Shown: positions 1 through 8,747 of the stretch, piece by piece
Numbering within the stretch: position 1 is the first letter of the stretch
How the letters are laid out: each line of letters begins with the position of its first letter
Assembly: GCF_011516765.1 (NCBI RefSeq)
Contig: NZ_JAAABN010000003.1
Coordinates: forward strand, 1-64,000
Direction of reading: 5' to 3'
Length of the DNA: 64,000 bases
Source of the DNA: Acetobacter sicerae
GTDB taxonomy: Bacteria > Pseudomonadota > Alphaproteobacteria > Acetobacterales > Acetobacteraceae
Position numbers and translations under genes: made by a program
The notes under the pieces: generated by a model
Seen by the model: only the letters and a program-made list of their open reading frames with translations
Database searches by the model: none
Told to the model about the DNA's origin: nothing

Positions 1-1339
1 GTGAGCGGCTTATAAGCCCCACAAACAAATACCGTCAACACACTTTCACAAAAAATCTCACAGAAAATCCAAAAACCAACCAAAAACCCCAGAAAACCAA
101 GGAAAATTAAACCAATAAAATCAGAAAGCTCCCTCCCAGCCACCACCAAGAGCCCCATACAGACGAACAACATCAACCGATTCCTGCTCAATCCCGCCAG
201 CCAAAGCCTGGGAACTCCCAAAAAAACGACGCTCCGAATCTAATACACGCCACGAAGATCACTCTCGGCTCACGAGAGCAGTCAGGAACCAGGCACACAC
301 AAACACTCCGGTTGCCCAGCGCCGCCTGAGAATCTCCACCCCACTTCGAAAAAAAGAGGCGCCAGACCGGATCGCTACCTCTAACCTTCAGGCACCCCTT
401 AAGAGAGAATACGGCCCCCTGCTTTTATCCGGCGCTCCTATCTTGTGGGGACCGTTCTATTTTCCTGAGCAGAGATTGAGCGGGGGAGCGGTTGGCTGAG
501 GACGTCCATCAGTCGAGAGCACCAAAATGGCGCACGTCTGGCTCTTGCCCACATCAGACAGTCACGGTGACTCTGGTAGCCACCATATATAGGGACTGGC
601 TGCACAGCAGAGCACGCAAAAGCGCGAACTGTAACGCCCCAGAACATAGTGCTTACGTCGTTTATGCCGCCCCTCATCCATGAAGAGCAGGCAAACGCGA
701 CCGCTGAGGCATGCAAGAACGACAGATAGGCACCGGATATTCACCTCAGCCCACAACAGGTGAAGGCTTATTTCTGCACTTATGAGGCTCAAAACTCCCG
801 CACGAGGAGTCCTACAAAGCGAACGACGAAACCAACGGCCCACCGCGCCTAAACCGTTATTTTTCCATCTGAACAGGGACACAATCAGGCAACAAAAATT
901 ATTTCCCTCCGTTTCATGAGAGCACCCCCATAGAACAGGAATTTTCACAAAACTGTTTGTATATATTCAGAAATTTCTTTTTTTAATTTTCTGGAAACTC
1001 TTGACCGAACAGTCTCGCGGAATGCTGCGGCATCATATCTTCCATGCCCGTTTCACCCCTGAGGGTCAGCATCGCCTCAAAAACAGGACCAGAAAATATA
1101 TCGTTTAAAAACATAATATTAAACCAGAAACGTCCGCACACGATCAGAGTTTCGGACCGATACGCAGGTGAGAAAACAGGGACTGATAAAGGGATCGGAA
1201 GCCGCCGATCACGGCGCAACCTTTCATAAAACGGCAAAAATATTATATAGGCCTCAAATCCGACAGAAACGGCGATAAGTCTCTACCCCTTCGTCGGCCC
1301 GCAAAGCGGTTGTCATATTACCTGAGAATGGCCAGCTGA
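1..1339. other. gene-poor, decayed left edge
   Basis: I find no intact gene here. The first 120 bases are A/C-rich on the + strand and look non-coding. A short remnant of an outer-membrane efflux gene lies on the - strand at about 121-258. From 260 to 1339 the open frames are short, overlap one another on both strands and show no motif I recognise. The stretch reads as degenerate sequence bordering the lipid locus and must also hold the promoter of the acyl-AMP ligase gene. Confidence 0.55.
121..258 (-). pseudogene. 3' remnant of RND outer-membrane efflux lipoprotein (NodT/OprM type)
   Basis: The - strand reads VLDSERRFFGSSQALAG, then VVRLYGALGGGW and a stop at 121. That matches the typical C-terminus of outer membrane factor lipoproteins (LDAQR...L..A......VVALY.ALGGGW). 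An in-frame TGA lies immediately upstream at 259-261. The residues that would normally precede VLD (a GVxDYL-like stretch) appear in another frame just beyond it, so a frameshift is likely. No upstream portion of the gene can be followed. I infer a dead fragment rather than a short gene. Confidence 0.5.
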
Positions 1340-3130
1340 ATGACTGTCATATCCCGTATCGAAAGCATGCCTACCATCACTGGCTTTCAGGACACGACTC
1401 CCACTCCCGTTCCCACCGCTTCCAACCAGAAGCGTCGTTACGGTGATTTCGCGACCTTCACGGAAGCGCTGGACTACGCTGCCGAAGGCACTGCGGGATA
1501 CAACATCTATTCCGGGCGTGGCGTCCTGCTCGAAGCGCTGCCTTACAGCCTGCTGCGCGAACAGGCCCGTGAAATGGCGCGCCGACTGCTGACGCTCGGG
1601 CTTCAAGCTGGAGATCGCGTCGGCCTCATCGCAGAGAGCGACGGTGATTTCGCCCGTATCTTCTTTGGCTGCCAGTATGCCGGCCTTGTCGCCACACCCA
1701 TGCCGCTGCCTGTCGCATTCGGTGGTCGTGAGACGTATGTCGGCACGATCCGCGGCATGATCGAGACCGCCGATGTCTCGGCCATTGTGGTGCCGGAGAT
1801 CATCGCTGGCTGGACAGATGACATCATCGCCGGCTTCGACCTGAAGTTTGGTGGCTCACCGGCCCAGCTGATGGAGCTTCCCGCCGCCGAGCGTCTCCTG
1901 CCGACCATCAGACCGGACGATCTGTCCTATCTCCAGTTCTCCTCGGGCAGCACGCGCTTCCCGAAGGGTGTCTGCGTGACCCAGCGCTCCGGCATGGCCA
2001 ACGCCCACTCCATCAGCCATGACGGCCTTCAGGTCCGTGAGACAGGCGACCGCTGCGTCTCTTGGCTGCCGCTCTACCATGACATGGGACTCGTCGGATT
2101 CTTCCTGACGCCGATGGCCTGTCAGCTGACCGTGGACCTGCTGCCAACACGTGAGTTCGCGCGCCGTCCGCATGTCTGGCTGGACCTGATCTCCCGCAAC
2201 AAGGGCACGCTGTCCTACAGCCCGTCCTTTGGCTACGATCTCTGCTCACGGCGCTCCGGCGCTGCCGACATCGATCTTTCAACCTGGCGTGTCGCTGGAA
2301 TCGGTGGCGACATGATTCGCCCCCATATCCTTGAGAACTTCGCCGAGCGTTTCGCTTCGCAGGGATTCGACGCCCGCGCATTCGTCGCCAGCTACGGCAT
2401 GGCTGAAGCCACGCTCGCCATCAGCTTCGCTCCGCTGAATGTCGGCCTGCGGACCGATACGATCGACCTGCGTCGTCTGGAAACGGAAGGCGTGGCGCAT
2501 CCCTGCAATGACCCGTCCCACCTGCTGCGGACCTTCGTGCTGTGCGGCGAGGTTCTGCCCGGCCATGAAATCGAGGTCCGGGCGCCCAACGGTTCCGTTC
2601 AGCCGGAGCGCCATATCGGCACGATCTATGCGCGCGGCCCCAGCCTGATGAGCGGCTATTTCCGCCTCCCGAAAGAAAGCGCCGAGGCTCTCAGCGCCGA
2701 CGGATGGCTGAACACGGGCGATCTTGGCTACATGCTGGATGGACAGATTGTTGTGACCGGCCGGGCCAAAGACCTCATCATCATCAACGGTCGGAATATC
2801 TGGCCGCAGGATCTTGAATGGAGCGCCGAGAACGAGATCGAGGGACTCCGCAACCATGACGTGGCGGTCTTTTCCGTCGAAGAGAATCGCGAGGAAAAGG
2901 TCGTGGCGCTGGTCCATTGTCGCGCCACGTCTCCCGAAGCCCGCACGTCTCTGACCGAACAGGTCAGCTCGGTCTTCCGGCGTCACGGCGTGGACGCGAC
3001 CGTGATCCTGCTGCCGCCGCACTCCCTGCCGCAGACCTCTTCCGGCAAGCTCACCCGGGCCAAGGCCAAGACGATGCTTCTGGCAGGCGCTTTCAACCGG
3101 CTCGACGAACACACACAGTCCGCCGCCTGA
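1340..3130 (+). CDS. fatty acyl-AMP ligase (FAAL), sphingolipid locus
   Basis: This 596-residue protein belongs to the adenylate-forming acyl-AMP ligase family. It should activate a fatty acid with ATP and hand it to a carrier protein. Visible motifs are the P-loop LQFSSGSTRFPKGV (from about residue 198), YGMAEA (about 352), NTGDLGY (about 458) and the C-terminal SSGKL with the likely catalytic lysine at about 570. The length suits FAALs and the gene sits just before a carrier protein and serine palmitoyltransferase. That context suggests it makes the acyl-ACP used for sphingoid-base or ceramide synthesis. An alternative start is the ATG at 1367; neither has a convincing ribosome binding site. 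The family assignment is firm, the exact substrate is inferred. Confidence 0.88.
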   Translation: MTVISRIESMPTITGFQDTTPTPVPTASNQKRRYGDFATFTEALDYAAEGTAGYNIYSGRGVLLEALPYSLLREQAREMARRLLTLGLQAGDRVGLIAESDGDFARIFFGCQYAGLVATPMPLPVAFGGRETYVGTIRGMIETADVSAIVVPEIIAGWTDDIIAGFDLKFGGSPAQLMELPAAERLLPTIRPDDLSYLQFSSGSTRFPKGVCVTQRSGMANAHSISHDGLQVRETGDRCVSWLPLYHDMGLVGFFLTPMACQLTVDLLPTREFARRPHVWLDLISRNKGTLSYSPSFGYDLCSRRSGAADIDLSTWRVAGIGGDMIRPHILENFAERFASQGFDARAFVASYGMAEATLAISFAPLNVGLRTDTIDLRRLETEGVAHPCNDPSHLLRTFVLCGEVLPGHEIEVRAPNGSVQPERHIGTIYARGPSLMSGYFRLPKESAEALSADGWLNTGDLGYMLDGQIVVTGRAKDLIIINGRNIWPQDLEWSAENEIEGLRNHDVAVFSVEENREEKVVALVHCRATSPEARTSLTEQVSSVFRRHGVDATVILLPPHSLPQTSSGKLTRAKAKTMLLAGAFNRLDEHTQSAA

Positions 3131-3317
3131 TTTCGGGGCGGCTCAAGGCCCGGTTCACAGGGCTTCCTCCGCCCCGATGTCCTCCTGTCACATCCGGGCG
3201 GCGCCTGGGGCGTGACATTACCTCTGGCGAATGACCGGCTTTTCCGCCATAACCCCGCAGTTGAGCGGAGAGATGCCTTCACAGGTTACTCCGCAATGAC
3301 TGTTTTAAGGTGCCCGA

Positions 3318-3569
3318 ATGAGTGAAACGGTTCAGGACGTCTCGGCTCTGATCATCAACAAGCTCCTTGCCAATCCCAAGGTGCCCCGTGACATCAACGG
3401 ATCCAGCAAGATTGTCGAAGACCTCGCGTTCGACTCGCTCGCGGTCATGAATTTCGTCATGGAAATCGAGGATGAGCTGGACGTGTCCGTGCCTCTCGAC
3501 CGTCTGGCCGAGATCCGCACGATCGACGACCTCGCTGAATGCATCGTCTCCCTGAAGAAGGGCGGCTGA
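3318..3569 (+). CDS. acyl carrier protein of the sphingolipid locus
   Basis: This 83-residue acidic protein has the carrier signature FDSLAVM, with Ser40 as the expected phosphopantetheine attachment site. It is a dedicated carrier distinct from the housekeeping fatty-acid AcpP, judging by its position between the acyl-AMP ligase and serine palmitoyltransferase. Caulobacter sphingolipid loci also contain their own ACP beside spt. It is followed after only six bases by the next gene, so the two are cotranscribed. A gap of 187 bases separates it from the ligase upstream. Confidence 0.9.
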   Translation: MSETVQDVSALIINKLLANPKVPRDINGSSKIVEDLAFDSLAVMNFVMEIEDELDVSVPLDRLAEIRTIDDLAECIVSLKKGG

Positions 3570-3575
3570 TTGGTC

Positions 3576-4772
3576 ATGAGCATCTTCGACAAATTCCGTG
3601 GCGTCGAACAGCGCCTCGCCGAGCTGCAGGCCGAGGGAGGGCGCAATCCGTTCTCCGTCGTCATCGAGCGTCCGCTGTCATCGACCGTCGGGATTATCGA
3701 AGGCCGCGAGACCCTTCTGTTCGGCACCAACAACTATCTTGGCCTGAGCCAGTCTCCGCGCGCCATTGAGGCTGCCGTAAAGGCCGTGAAGGCCCGTGGC
3801 GTCGGCACGACCGGCTCACGCATCGCCAACGGCACGCAGAGTCTGCACGAACAGCTTGAGCAGCGCATCGCCAGCTTCTTTCACCAGAAGCACTGCATGG
3901 TCTTCTCGACAGGCTACCAGGCCAATCTCGGCATGATCTCCACGCTGGCCGGCAAGGGCGACTACCTGCTGCTGGACGCCGACAGTCATGCCAGCATCTA
4001 TGACGCCAGCCGTCTCGGTCACGCGCAGGTCATCCGTTTCCGGCACAACGACCCGGACGACCTGCACAAGCGCCTGAACCGGATCAAGGACGAACCGGGC
4101 GCGAAGCTGGTGGTGGTCGAAGGCATCTACTCGATGACCGGCAACGTCGTTCCCATGGCGGAAATGGCCGCTGTGAAGCGCGAGACCGGCTCGACCCTTC
4201 TGGTGGACGAGGCCCATTCCTTCGGCGTACTCGGCCCGAACGGGCGCGGTGTGGCGGAAGCCGCCGGCGTGGAAGACGATGTCGATTTCATTGTCGGCAC
4301 CTTCTCCAAGAGTCTCGGCACCGTGGGCGGTTACTGTGTCTCCCGTCATCCTGAACTGGAACTGGTGCGCCTGCACTGCCGCCCCTACATGTTCACCGCC
4401 TCGCTGCCGCCGGAAGTCATCGCGGCGACCATGGCCGCGCTGGACGACATGGAAGCGCAGCCGGAACTCCGCACACGCCTGATGGACAATGCGGCCCGCT
4501 TCCACGCTGGCCTCAACAGGCTTGGCCTGACGACGGGCAAGACGGTCAGCCCGGTTGTCGGTGTGGTTCTGGAGACGATTCCGGAAGCCATCATGCTGTG
4601 GAACACGCTCCTCAGCCTCGGCCTCTACGTCAATCTGAGCCTGCCGCCCGCAACGCCGGACCATCATCCGCTACTGCGCTGCTCCGTCATGGCGACGCAT
4701 ACCAGCGAGCAGATTGACCGCGCCGTGGAGATCTTCGGCGAAGCTATGGCGCGACTGCCTGCTTCTGCCTGA
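3576..4772 (+). CDS. spt: serine palmitoyltransferase
   Basis: This pyridoxal-phosphate enzyme of the alpha-oxoamine synthase family condenses L-serine with an acyl thioester to give a 3-keto sphingoid base, the first step of sphingolipid synthesis. The 398 residues show GTNNYLGLS near the N-terminus, DEAHSFG (D211, H214) for cofactor binding and TFSKSLGTVGG with the Schiff-base lysine at about K245. I chose the ATG at 3576; a TTG two codons earlier abuts the ACP stop. The neighbouring ACP and acyl-AMP ligase argue for this enzyme rather than the related KBL, HemA or BioF. It ends before a strong hairpin shared with the convergent gene. Confidence 0.92.
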   Translation: MSIFDKFRGVEQRLAELQAEGGRNPFSVVIERPLSSTVGIIEGRETLLFGTNNYLGLSQSPRAIEAAVKAVKARGVGTTGSRIANGTQSLHEQLEQRIASFFHQKHCMVFSTGYQANLGMISTLAGKGDYLLLDADSHASIYDASRLGHAQVIRFRHNDPDDLHKRLNRIKDEPGAKLVVVEGIYSMTGNVVPMAEMAAVKRETGSTLLVDEAHSFGVLGPNGRGVAEAAGVEDDVDFIVGTFSKSLGTVGGYCVSRHPELELVRLHCRPYMFTASLPPEVIAATMAALDDMEAQPELRTRLMDNAARFHAGLNRLGLTTGKTVSPVVGVVLETIPEAIMLWNTLLSLGLYVNLSLPPATPDHHPLLRCSVMATHTSEQIDRAVEIFGEAMARLPASA

Positions 4773-4819
4773 GGGCAGTGGCGAGGCGGCTCATTCCGCC
4801 TTTCTCAAGCATAAAGAAG

Positions 4820-4861
4820 TTTTTGGGTGCCGCCTTTTTGAAAAAAGGCGGCACCCAAAAA
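4820..4861. terminator. bidirectional hairpin terminator between spt and dadA-like gene
   Basis: A 20-bp perfect inverted repeat (4820-4839 and 4842-4861) with a 2-base loop has T-runs at both ends, so it can stop transcription from either side. The arms contain GGGTGCCGCC. It belongs to the dispersed repeat family also seen at 48229-48304 and 56283-56356. Confidence 0.85.
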
Positions 4862-4877
4862 CCTTTGACTTGTTTCC

Positions 4878-6140
4878 TTACACAGGAAAAGCGCGACGTC
4901 CGAAGCGGAACCGGGTCGGACGATACGGCAGCGGGTCGATGTAAGGCGTTTCACCCTTCATCATCTCGGCGCACAGGCGGCCAGTCGCCGGACCGAGCGT
5001 GAAGCCCTGATGCGCGTGGCCAAAGTGGAACCACAGCCCGGTGTGGGCCGGGGCCTCGCCGATGATCGGCAGCATGTCGGCCACGCAGGGACGGCTTCCT
5101 ATCCACGGCGTCGTTTCCACCGCCTCGCCGATATCCAGCATTTCCCGCGCCAGCTTCTCGCTTTTCAGAATCTGCTTCCATGAAGGCGGCGCATCCCGCA
5201 GGGCGAACTCGGCTCCCGTGGTGACACGCAGCCCCTGCGCCATCGGCAGCAGCGCCACGCCGGCATCCGTGTCGATCATCGGCGCGTTGAGATGACCGTC
5301 CCATCTGAAGTGACGATGATAGCCGCGCTTCACGAAGAGCGGGAATTTATACCCCATGGAGCGCGTCAGATCGGAAGACCACGGCCCCAGCGCAATGACC
5401 GCCTGCTCGGCGGACACCGGTCCGTCAGCCGTCCGGACCGTCCAGCCTGAAGCCAGATGCGCCAGCGTCCGGGCGTCGCCATGCACGATCTTCCCACCAC
5501 CGGCGACGAACAGATCAGCATAACGCTGCACGAGCGCGCCGGGGTCTTTCACGCTGTAGGGAGATGGCCAGTAAACGCCGCCCGTCATTTTGCGATGCAG
5601 GGCAGGTTCCGCACGGGACAGCGTCGCACTGTCGAGAATCCGGCCTTCGACGCCAAACTCACGGGCGAGATGACGCGCTCTGGCGGCGCCGTCAGCGAAT
5701 CCCTTTTCCGTGCGGAAGATCTGGGTCCAGCCGCCGTGTCTGACCAGATCTCCAGCGCCCGCCGCATCAATCATGCGGTCATGCTCGGTCAGACAGTGAC
5801 GGATCAGGGCCTCGAAGCCGCGTGTGATCGTGTCATAACGCTTTGGTCCGGAATTCCACCAGTATTCCACCAGCCGGGGCGCGATGGCGGCCAGATCGGA
5901 CAGGCGGTAATTGACATCATTCCCCTGCCTGAGCGCGACCTGCACCAGTTTCTGGAAATCATGCGGAAAGGCGTAAGGCTCGACGGCCTCGCGCTGGATC
6001 AGCCCGGCATTGCCGTAGGACGTCTCACGTCCCGGCTCGCCGCGCTCAACCAGAACGACGTCGTAACCACGCTGCTGAAGGTGCCATGCGGTGCTGACAC
6101 CGACCATGCCTCCACCGAGAACAAGTGCTGACCGCGCCAT
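4878..6140 (-). CDS. FAD-dependent D-amino acid dehydrogenase-like oxidoreductase
   Basis: This 420-residue protein belongs to the DAO/DadA flavoprotein family, which oxidatively deaminates D-amino acids or related imino acids. The dinucleotide fold is clear at the N-terminus (VLGGGMVGVSTAWHL, then an acidic residue at the end of strand two, VLVERG). The C-terminal GLWFHFGHAHQGFTLGPATG matches the family's flavin-contacting region. It is transcribed toward spt and lies inside the lipid locus without an operon partner: about 260 bases separate it from the next - strand gene. I see no reason to link it to lipid synthesis. The substrate is not predictable from sequence. Confidence 0.82.
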   Translation of the reverse strand: MARSALVLGGGMVGVSTAWHLQQRGYDVVLVERGEPGRETSYGNAGLIQREAVEPYAFPHDFQKLVQVALRQGNDVNYRLSDLAAIAPRLVEYWWNSGPKRYDTITRGFEALIRHCLTEHDRMIDAAGAGDLVRHGGWTQIFRTEKGFADGAARARHLAREFGVEGRILDSATLSRAEPALHRKMTGGVYWPSPYSVKDPGALVQRYADLFVAGGGKIVHGDARTLAHLASGWTVRTADGPVSAEQAVIALGPWSSDLTRSMGYKFPLFVKRGYHRHFRWDGHLNAPMIDTDAGVALLPMAQGLRVTTGAEFALRDAPPSWKQILKSEKLAREMLDIGEAVETTPWIGSRPCVADMLPIIGEAPAHTGLWFHFGHAHQGFTLGPATGRLCAEMMKGETPYIDPLPYRPTRFRFGRRAFPV

Positions 6141-6403
6141 GCAAAGACACTCCCGTCCGGACAGGGAGCCTGTGGCTCCCGATGATTGTTTTGCCTGATT
6201 TTTCCTACCGTAAAGCGCGCGGCTTTCCCATACGTGGCCGGGACATGCCTGATGGATTTTCCCGGTTGGCGGAGAGGAAGGGGTATTCTTTCAAAAAAGA
6301 AACAAAACTTTGGTTGATTGAAAGATGCCATAGTCGAGCAAACCGACTTCCAGACACACAAAAGTCTTCCTGCTTCTTTTTCTTCCGAATTCCCTCACAT
6401 CAC

Positions 6404-7405
6404 TCAGGACGACCGCGAGAAAACTCCAGCCCGGGCCAGTCGCCACAGTACAGCCGGCGCGCACAGGATCGGATGGCGTTCGGCAAACGGGGTGAGCGTT
6501 ATGGCGATCCCGCTGTGACGCTGGATTTTCCAGACCAGATACTGCGCTCCACCGGTAAAGGTGAACGCTCCCTTGATCAGGCGCGCAACGTTCAGCGGAC
6601 GGCCCAGCCGTGCACGGGCCGTCCAACGACGAAGGGCGGTTGTATGCTCGGCAGGCGCAATATCCGGCGCAATCTCTCCGTCAGACAGAACAGAGGCTTC
6701 CAGCCCTCCGGCCACCCAGGACGCCGTCAGAAGCTGGCTGAACCGGGCCTCCTCGCCTTCGATCAGACTGCGGGAGCGGCCGGTTTTCTCGACTCTCAGT
6801 TCCGCGGCGTAGGTCCTGCGGAAAAGCGCCTCCCAATACTGTTCCGGCCGACCGTGCTCCGGCCCCAGTTCGGCAGCCCAGCGGGCGGCGGTACCAACAG
6901 CGCGGACAACGCACCGCAGCAGGGAATCCGCAGCCCCGGAATCACGCACCCAGACGAGACGGACCGGCTGGGAAAAGCGCGACCAGATGGTCGTGTCCCG
7001 GCTTTGAGGCCGTGTCAGACGACGGAACTGGGCCAGTGTCAGGATCGCCACCTTGGCCCGGAGCGGCACGCCGTCGATTTCATGCTCATGATATTCGACA
7101 TTCGGCGGCAGCACGGCGTTCGCCAGACGCGCCAGCCGACCGCGCGGCCAGTCCGCCTGCCGGTCCACGATCACATAGAAATCGAGCACACCCTCTGCGA
7201 GAGCTTCGGGCGTCGTATCGCCCTTTGTCAGCGTCCTCACCAGCGAACCATAAAACAGAACGCCGACAGGCCGCGCCGATCCGATCATGCGTTCCACGAA
7301 GCGGGTGATGATGGGGGGAACGGGTTCCGTCAGTTCAGCGACCACGGTCCGGGCCACCACACCCGCCGCACGCGCCGATGCCAGTGTCCGGTCGGAGGTC
7401 AGCAT
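6404..7405 (-). CDS. Tam41/Mmp37-like nucleotidyltransferase, possible CDP-lipid synthase
   Basis: This 333-residue protein resembles the Tam41 family (mitochondrial CDP-diacylglycerol synthases) in the order of its motifs: GVLFYGSLVRT (about residue 48), LDFYVIVD (about 73), ANAVLPPNVEYHE (about 91), LRAKVAILTLAQFRR and then WSRFSQPVRLVW. The GS plus D-x-x-x-V pair is the expected nucleotide-binding and metal site. Its ATG lies inside the end of the upstream lipid kinase gene (ATGCTGA overlap), so translation is coupled. I infer that it uses the phosphorylated lipid made by that kinase, perhaps forming a CDP-ceramide-like intermediate. The family call rests on motif order only. No transmembrane segment is evident. 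Confidence 0.6.
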   Translation of the reverse strand: MLTSDRTLASARAAGVVARTVVAELTEPVPPIITRFVERMIGSARPVGVLFYGSLVRTLTKGDTTPEALAEGVLDFYVIVDRQADWPRGRLARLANAVLPPNVEYHEHEIDGVPLRAKVAILTLAQFRRLTRPQSRDTTIWSRFSQPVRLVWVRDSGAADSLLRCVVRAVGTAARWAAELGPEHGRPEQYWEALFRRTYAAELRVEKTGRSRSLIEGEEARFSQLLTASWVAGGLEASVLSDGEIAPDIAPAEHTTALRRWTARARLGRPLNVARLIKGAFTFTGGAQYLVWKIQRHSGIAITLTPFAERHPILCAPAVLWRLARAGVFSRSS

Positions 7406-8373
7406 CGGACAAAGGCCATGCGCGGCCCCTCCGTCAGATGCAGCAGACCATCCGCACCAGCCTCCAGTTCTTCCCCATCCATCACCAGACGATCCTGTGT
7501 GCTGATGCTGATGGTCGCCGCCATGCCACTGCGATAGGCATTGGAACCTCGCAGTCGAGCCGAGATACGCCCCCGCAGAACCGAGAAAAGATTCCGCGCC
7601 AGACGGGGCGGATGTCCGAGAATATCGAGATAGATCAGGCCGCCTGTCGGACTGGAATCAAGCCAGAAAGGCCAGGCGCCGCGGGACAGCTTGTGCAGCC
7701 CCGTGCAGAGGAAAAGAAAGCGGGGATGAGCATCCGGTGCTCCACCGTCCACGGTAACGGTCATCGGGGAACCGCCGAGCCACTGGTTCCGAACTTCTTT
7801 CCTGAAAAAAAGCCGCAATCCCCACAGAACGGTCGCGAAAATGGCCGTGTCATGAGCGTAACGGTCGAGAATGGCGGGGTTGTGCGCCAGCTCGATGGCG
7901 CGGGTGAAGGCCGCCAGCCCACCGAACATCCCGGCGACGGGCTGTCGGTCCGGGTCGCTCCATGAAACAATGACCGGCTGACGCCAGGACACGTCGTTCA
8001 TCAGCGTTCCCTGCCCCGCTTTCTCCAGAAGGCGCGTCAGAGCAGGCATTTCCCTCAGACTGCATCCCACATCACTGGCGATCAGGTTGGTGTTGCCTGA
8101 CGGCAGGATGGAGAGAGCCGGAAGACGCTCGTGAGGATAGGCGTTCAGGACAGCGCTGATGACATGACTGACAGTTCCGTCGCCGCCATCCACCGCAATC
8201 ACGCGGACATCCTGACGCGCCAGTTCTTCAATCGCTTCGACCAGCCCGTTCCGGCCTTCAGGGCATATAAAGAGCGGACCTAGCGCCGCTCGGGCCTGCT
8301 CGGCGAATTGCCCACCGCTCTTTATATTACGACGACTGCGCGGATTATGAATCAGGGCTACGCGTTCAGGCAT
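7399..8373 (-). CDS. lipid kinase of DAGK catalytic-domain family, probable ceramide kinase
   Basis: The 324 residues carry the diacylglycerol-kinase catalytic domain: IHNPRSRRN near the start, VDGGDGTVSH (about residue 74) for ATP binding and LPSGNTNLIA, a variant of the usual GT.ND motif. Caulobacter CpgB, a bacterial ceramide kinase in a sphingolipid locus, belongs to this family. Location beside spt and a Tam41-like gene makes ceramide the likely substrate here. A YegS or DgkB-like role on diacylglycerol or another lipid alcohol cannot be excluded. It starts 374 bases from the divergent metallophosphoesterase gene and overlaps its downstream neighbour by 7 bases. Confidence 0.78.
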   Translation of the reverse strand: MPERVALIHNPRSRRNIKSGGQFAEQARAALGPLFICPEGRNGLVEAIEELARQDVRVIAVDGGDGTVSHVISAVLNAYPHERLPALSILPSGNTNLIASDVGCSLREMPALTRLLEKAGQGTLMNDVSWRQPVIVSWSDPDRQPVAGMFGGLAAFTRAIELAHNPAILDRYAHDTAIFATVLWGLRLFFRKEVRNQWLGGSPMTVTVDGGAPDAHPRFLFLCTGLHKLSRGAWPFWLDSSPTGGLIYLDILGHPPRLARNLFSVLRGRISARLRGSNAYRSGMAATISISTQDRLVMDGEELEAGADGLLHLTEGPRMAFVRC

Positions 8374-8747
8374 TCGGCAATCCGCTCTTTCCAGACCACC
8401 GTCCCGGACGGCTCATTTCGTGAATACGCGGCGTCATATAGACGTGCATCGCAGACTTGTCACATTTCCGGCTCTGGCCTCTCTGCGCACGGCGGTCCCG
8501 GTCATGCGTCGCACGCAGACCATCCCTGTGGATCATGGCGTTTAATTGATAGCCTGACCCGCAGCTTTGCGGGCTTCGAAAAAAGATGCGTTCTGGTGTA
8601 GAGAAGAACGCTGCCTATTAATTCCACCCTCAGCACTCTTGATTGACCGGGCGGTTTGGGGGATCGATGCAGCAGATTGGGAGCAAGGCCCCTTTCAGGA
8701 ACCGTGACCCTCAAGGGATCTGCACAGGCAGGTCAGGAAGCCGCACC
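8374..8747. other. divergent promoter region of the lipid head-group genes
   Basis: This stretch separates the - strand lipid kinase from the + strand five-gene operon, so it should contain promoters for both. I cannot name a specific operator. In-frame alternative starts for the + strand gene lie at 8643 (TTG) and 8667 (ATG), which would extend that protein into this region. Confidence 0.4.

Noticed and set aside
6125-7537. Long + strand open frame of 470 codons opposite the Tam41-like gene
   Set aside because: It has no domain I recognise and lies wholly opposite genes with clear motifs. GC-rich codon use on one strand often leaves the opposite strand open.
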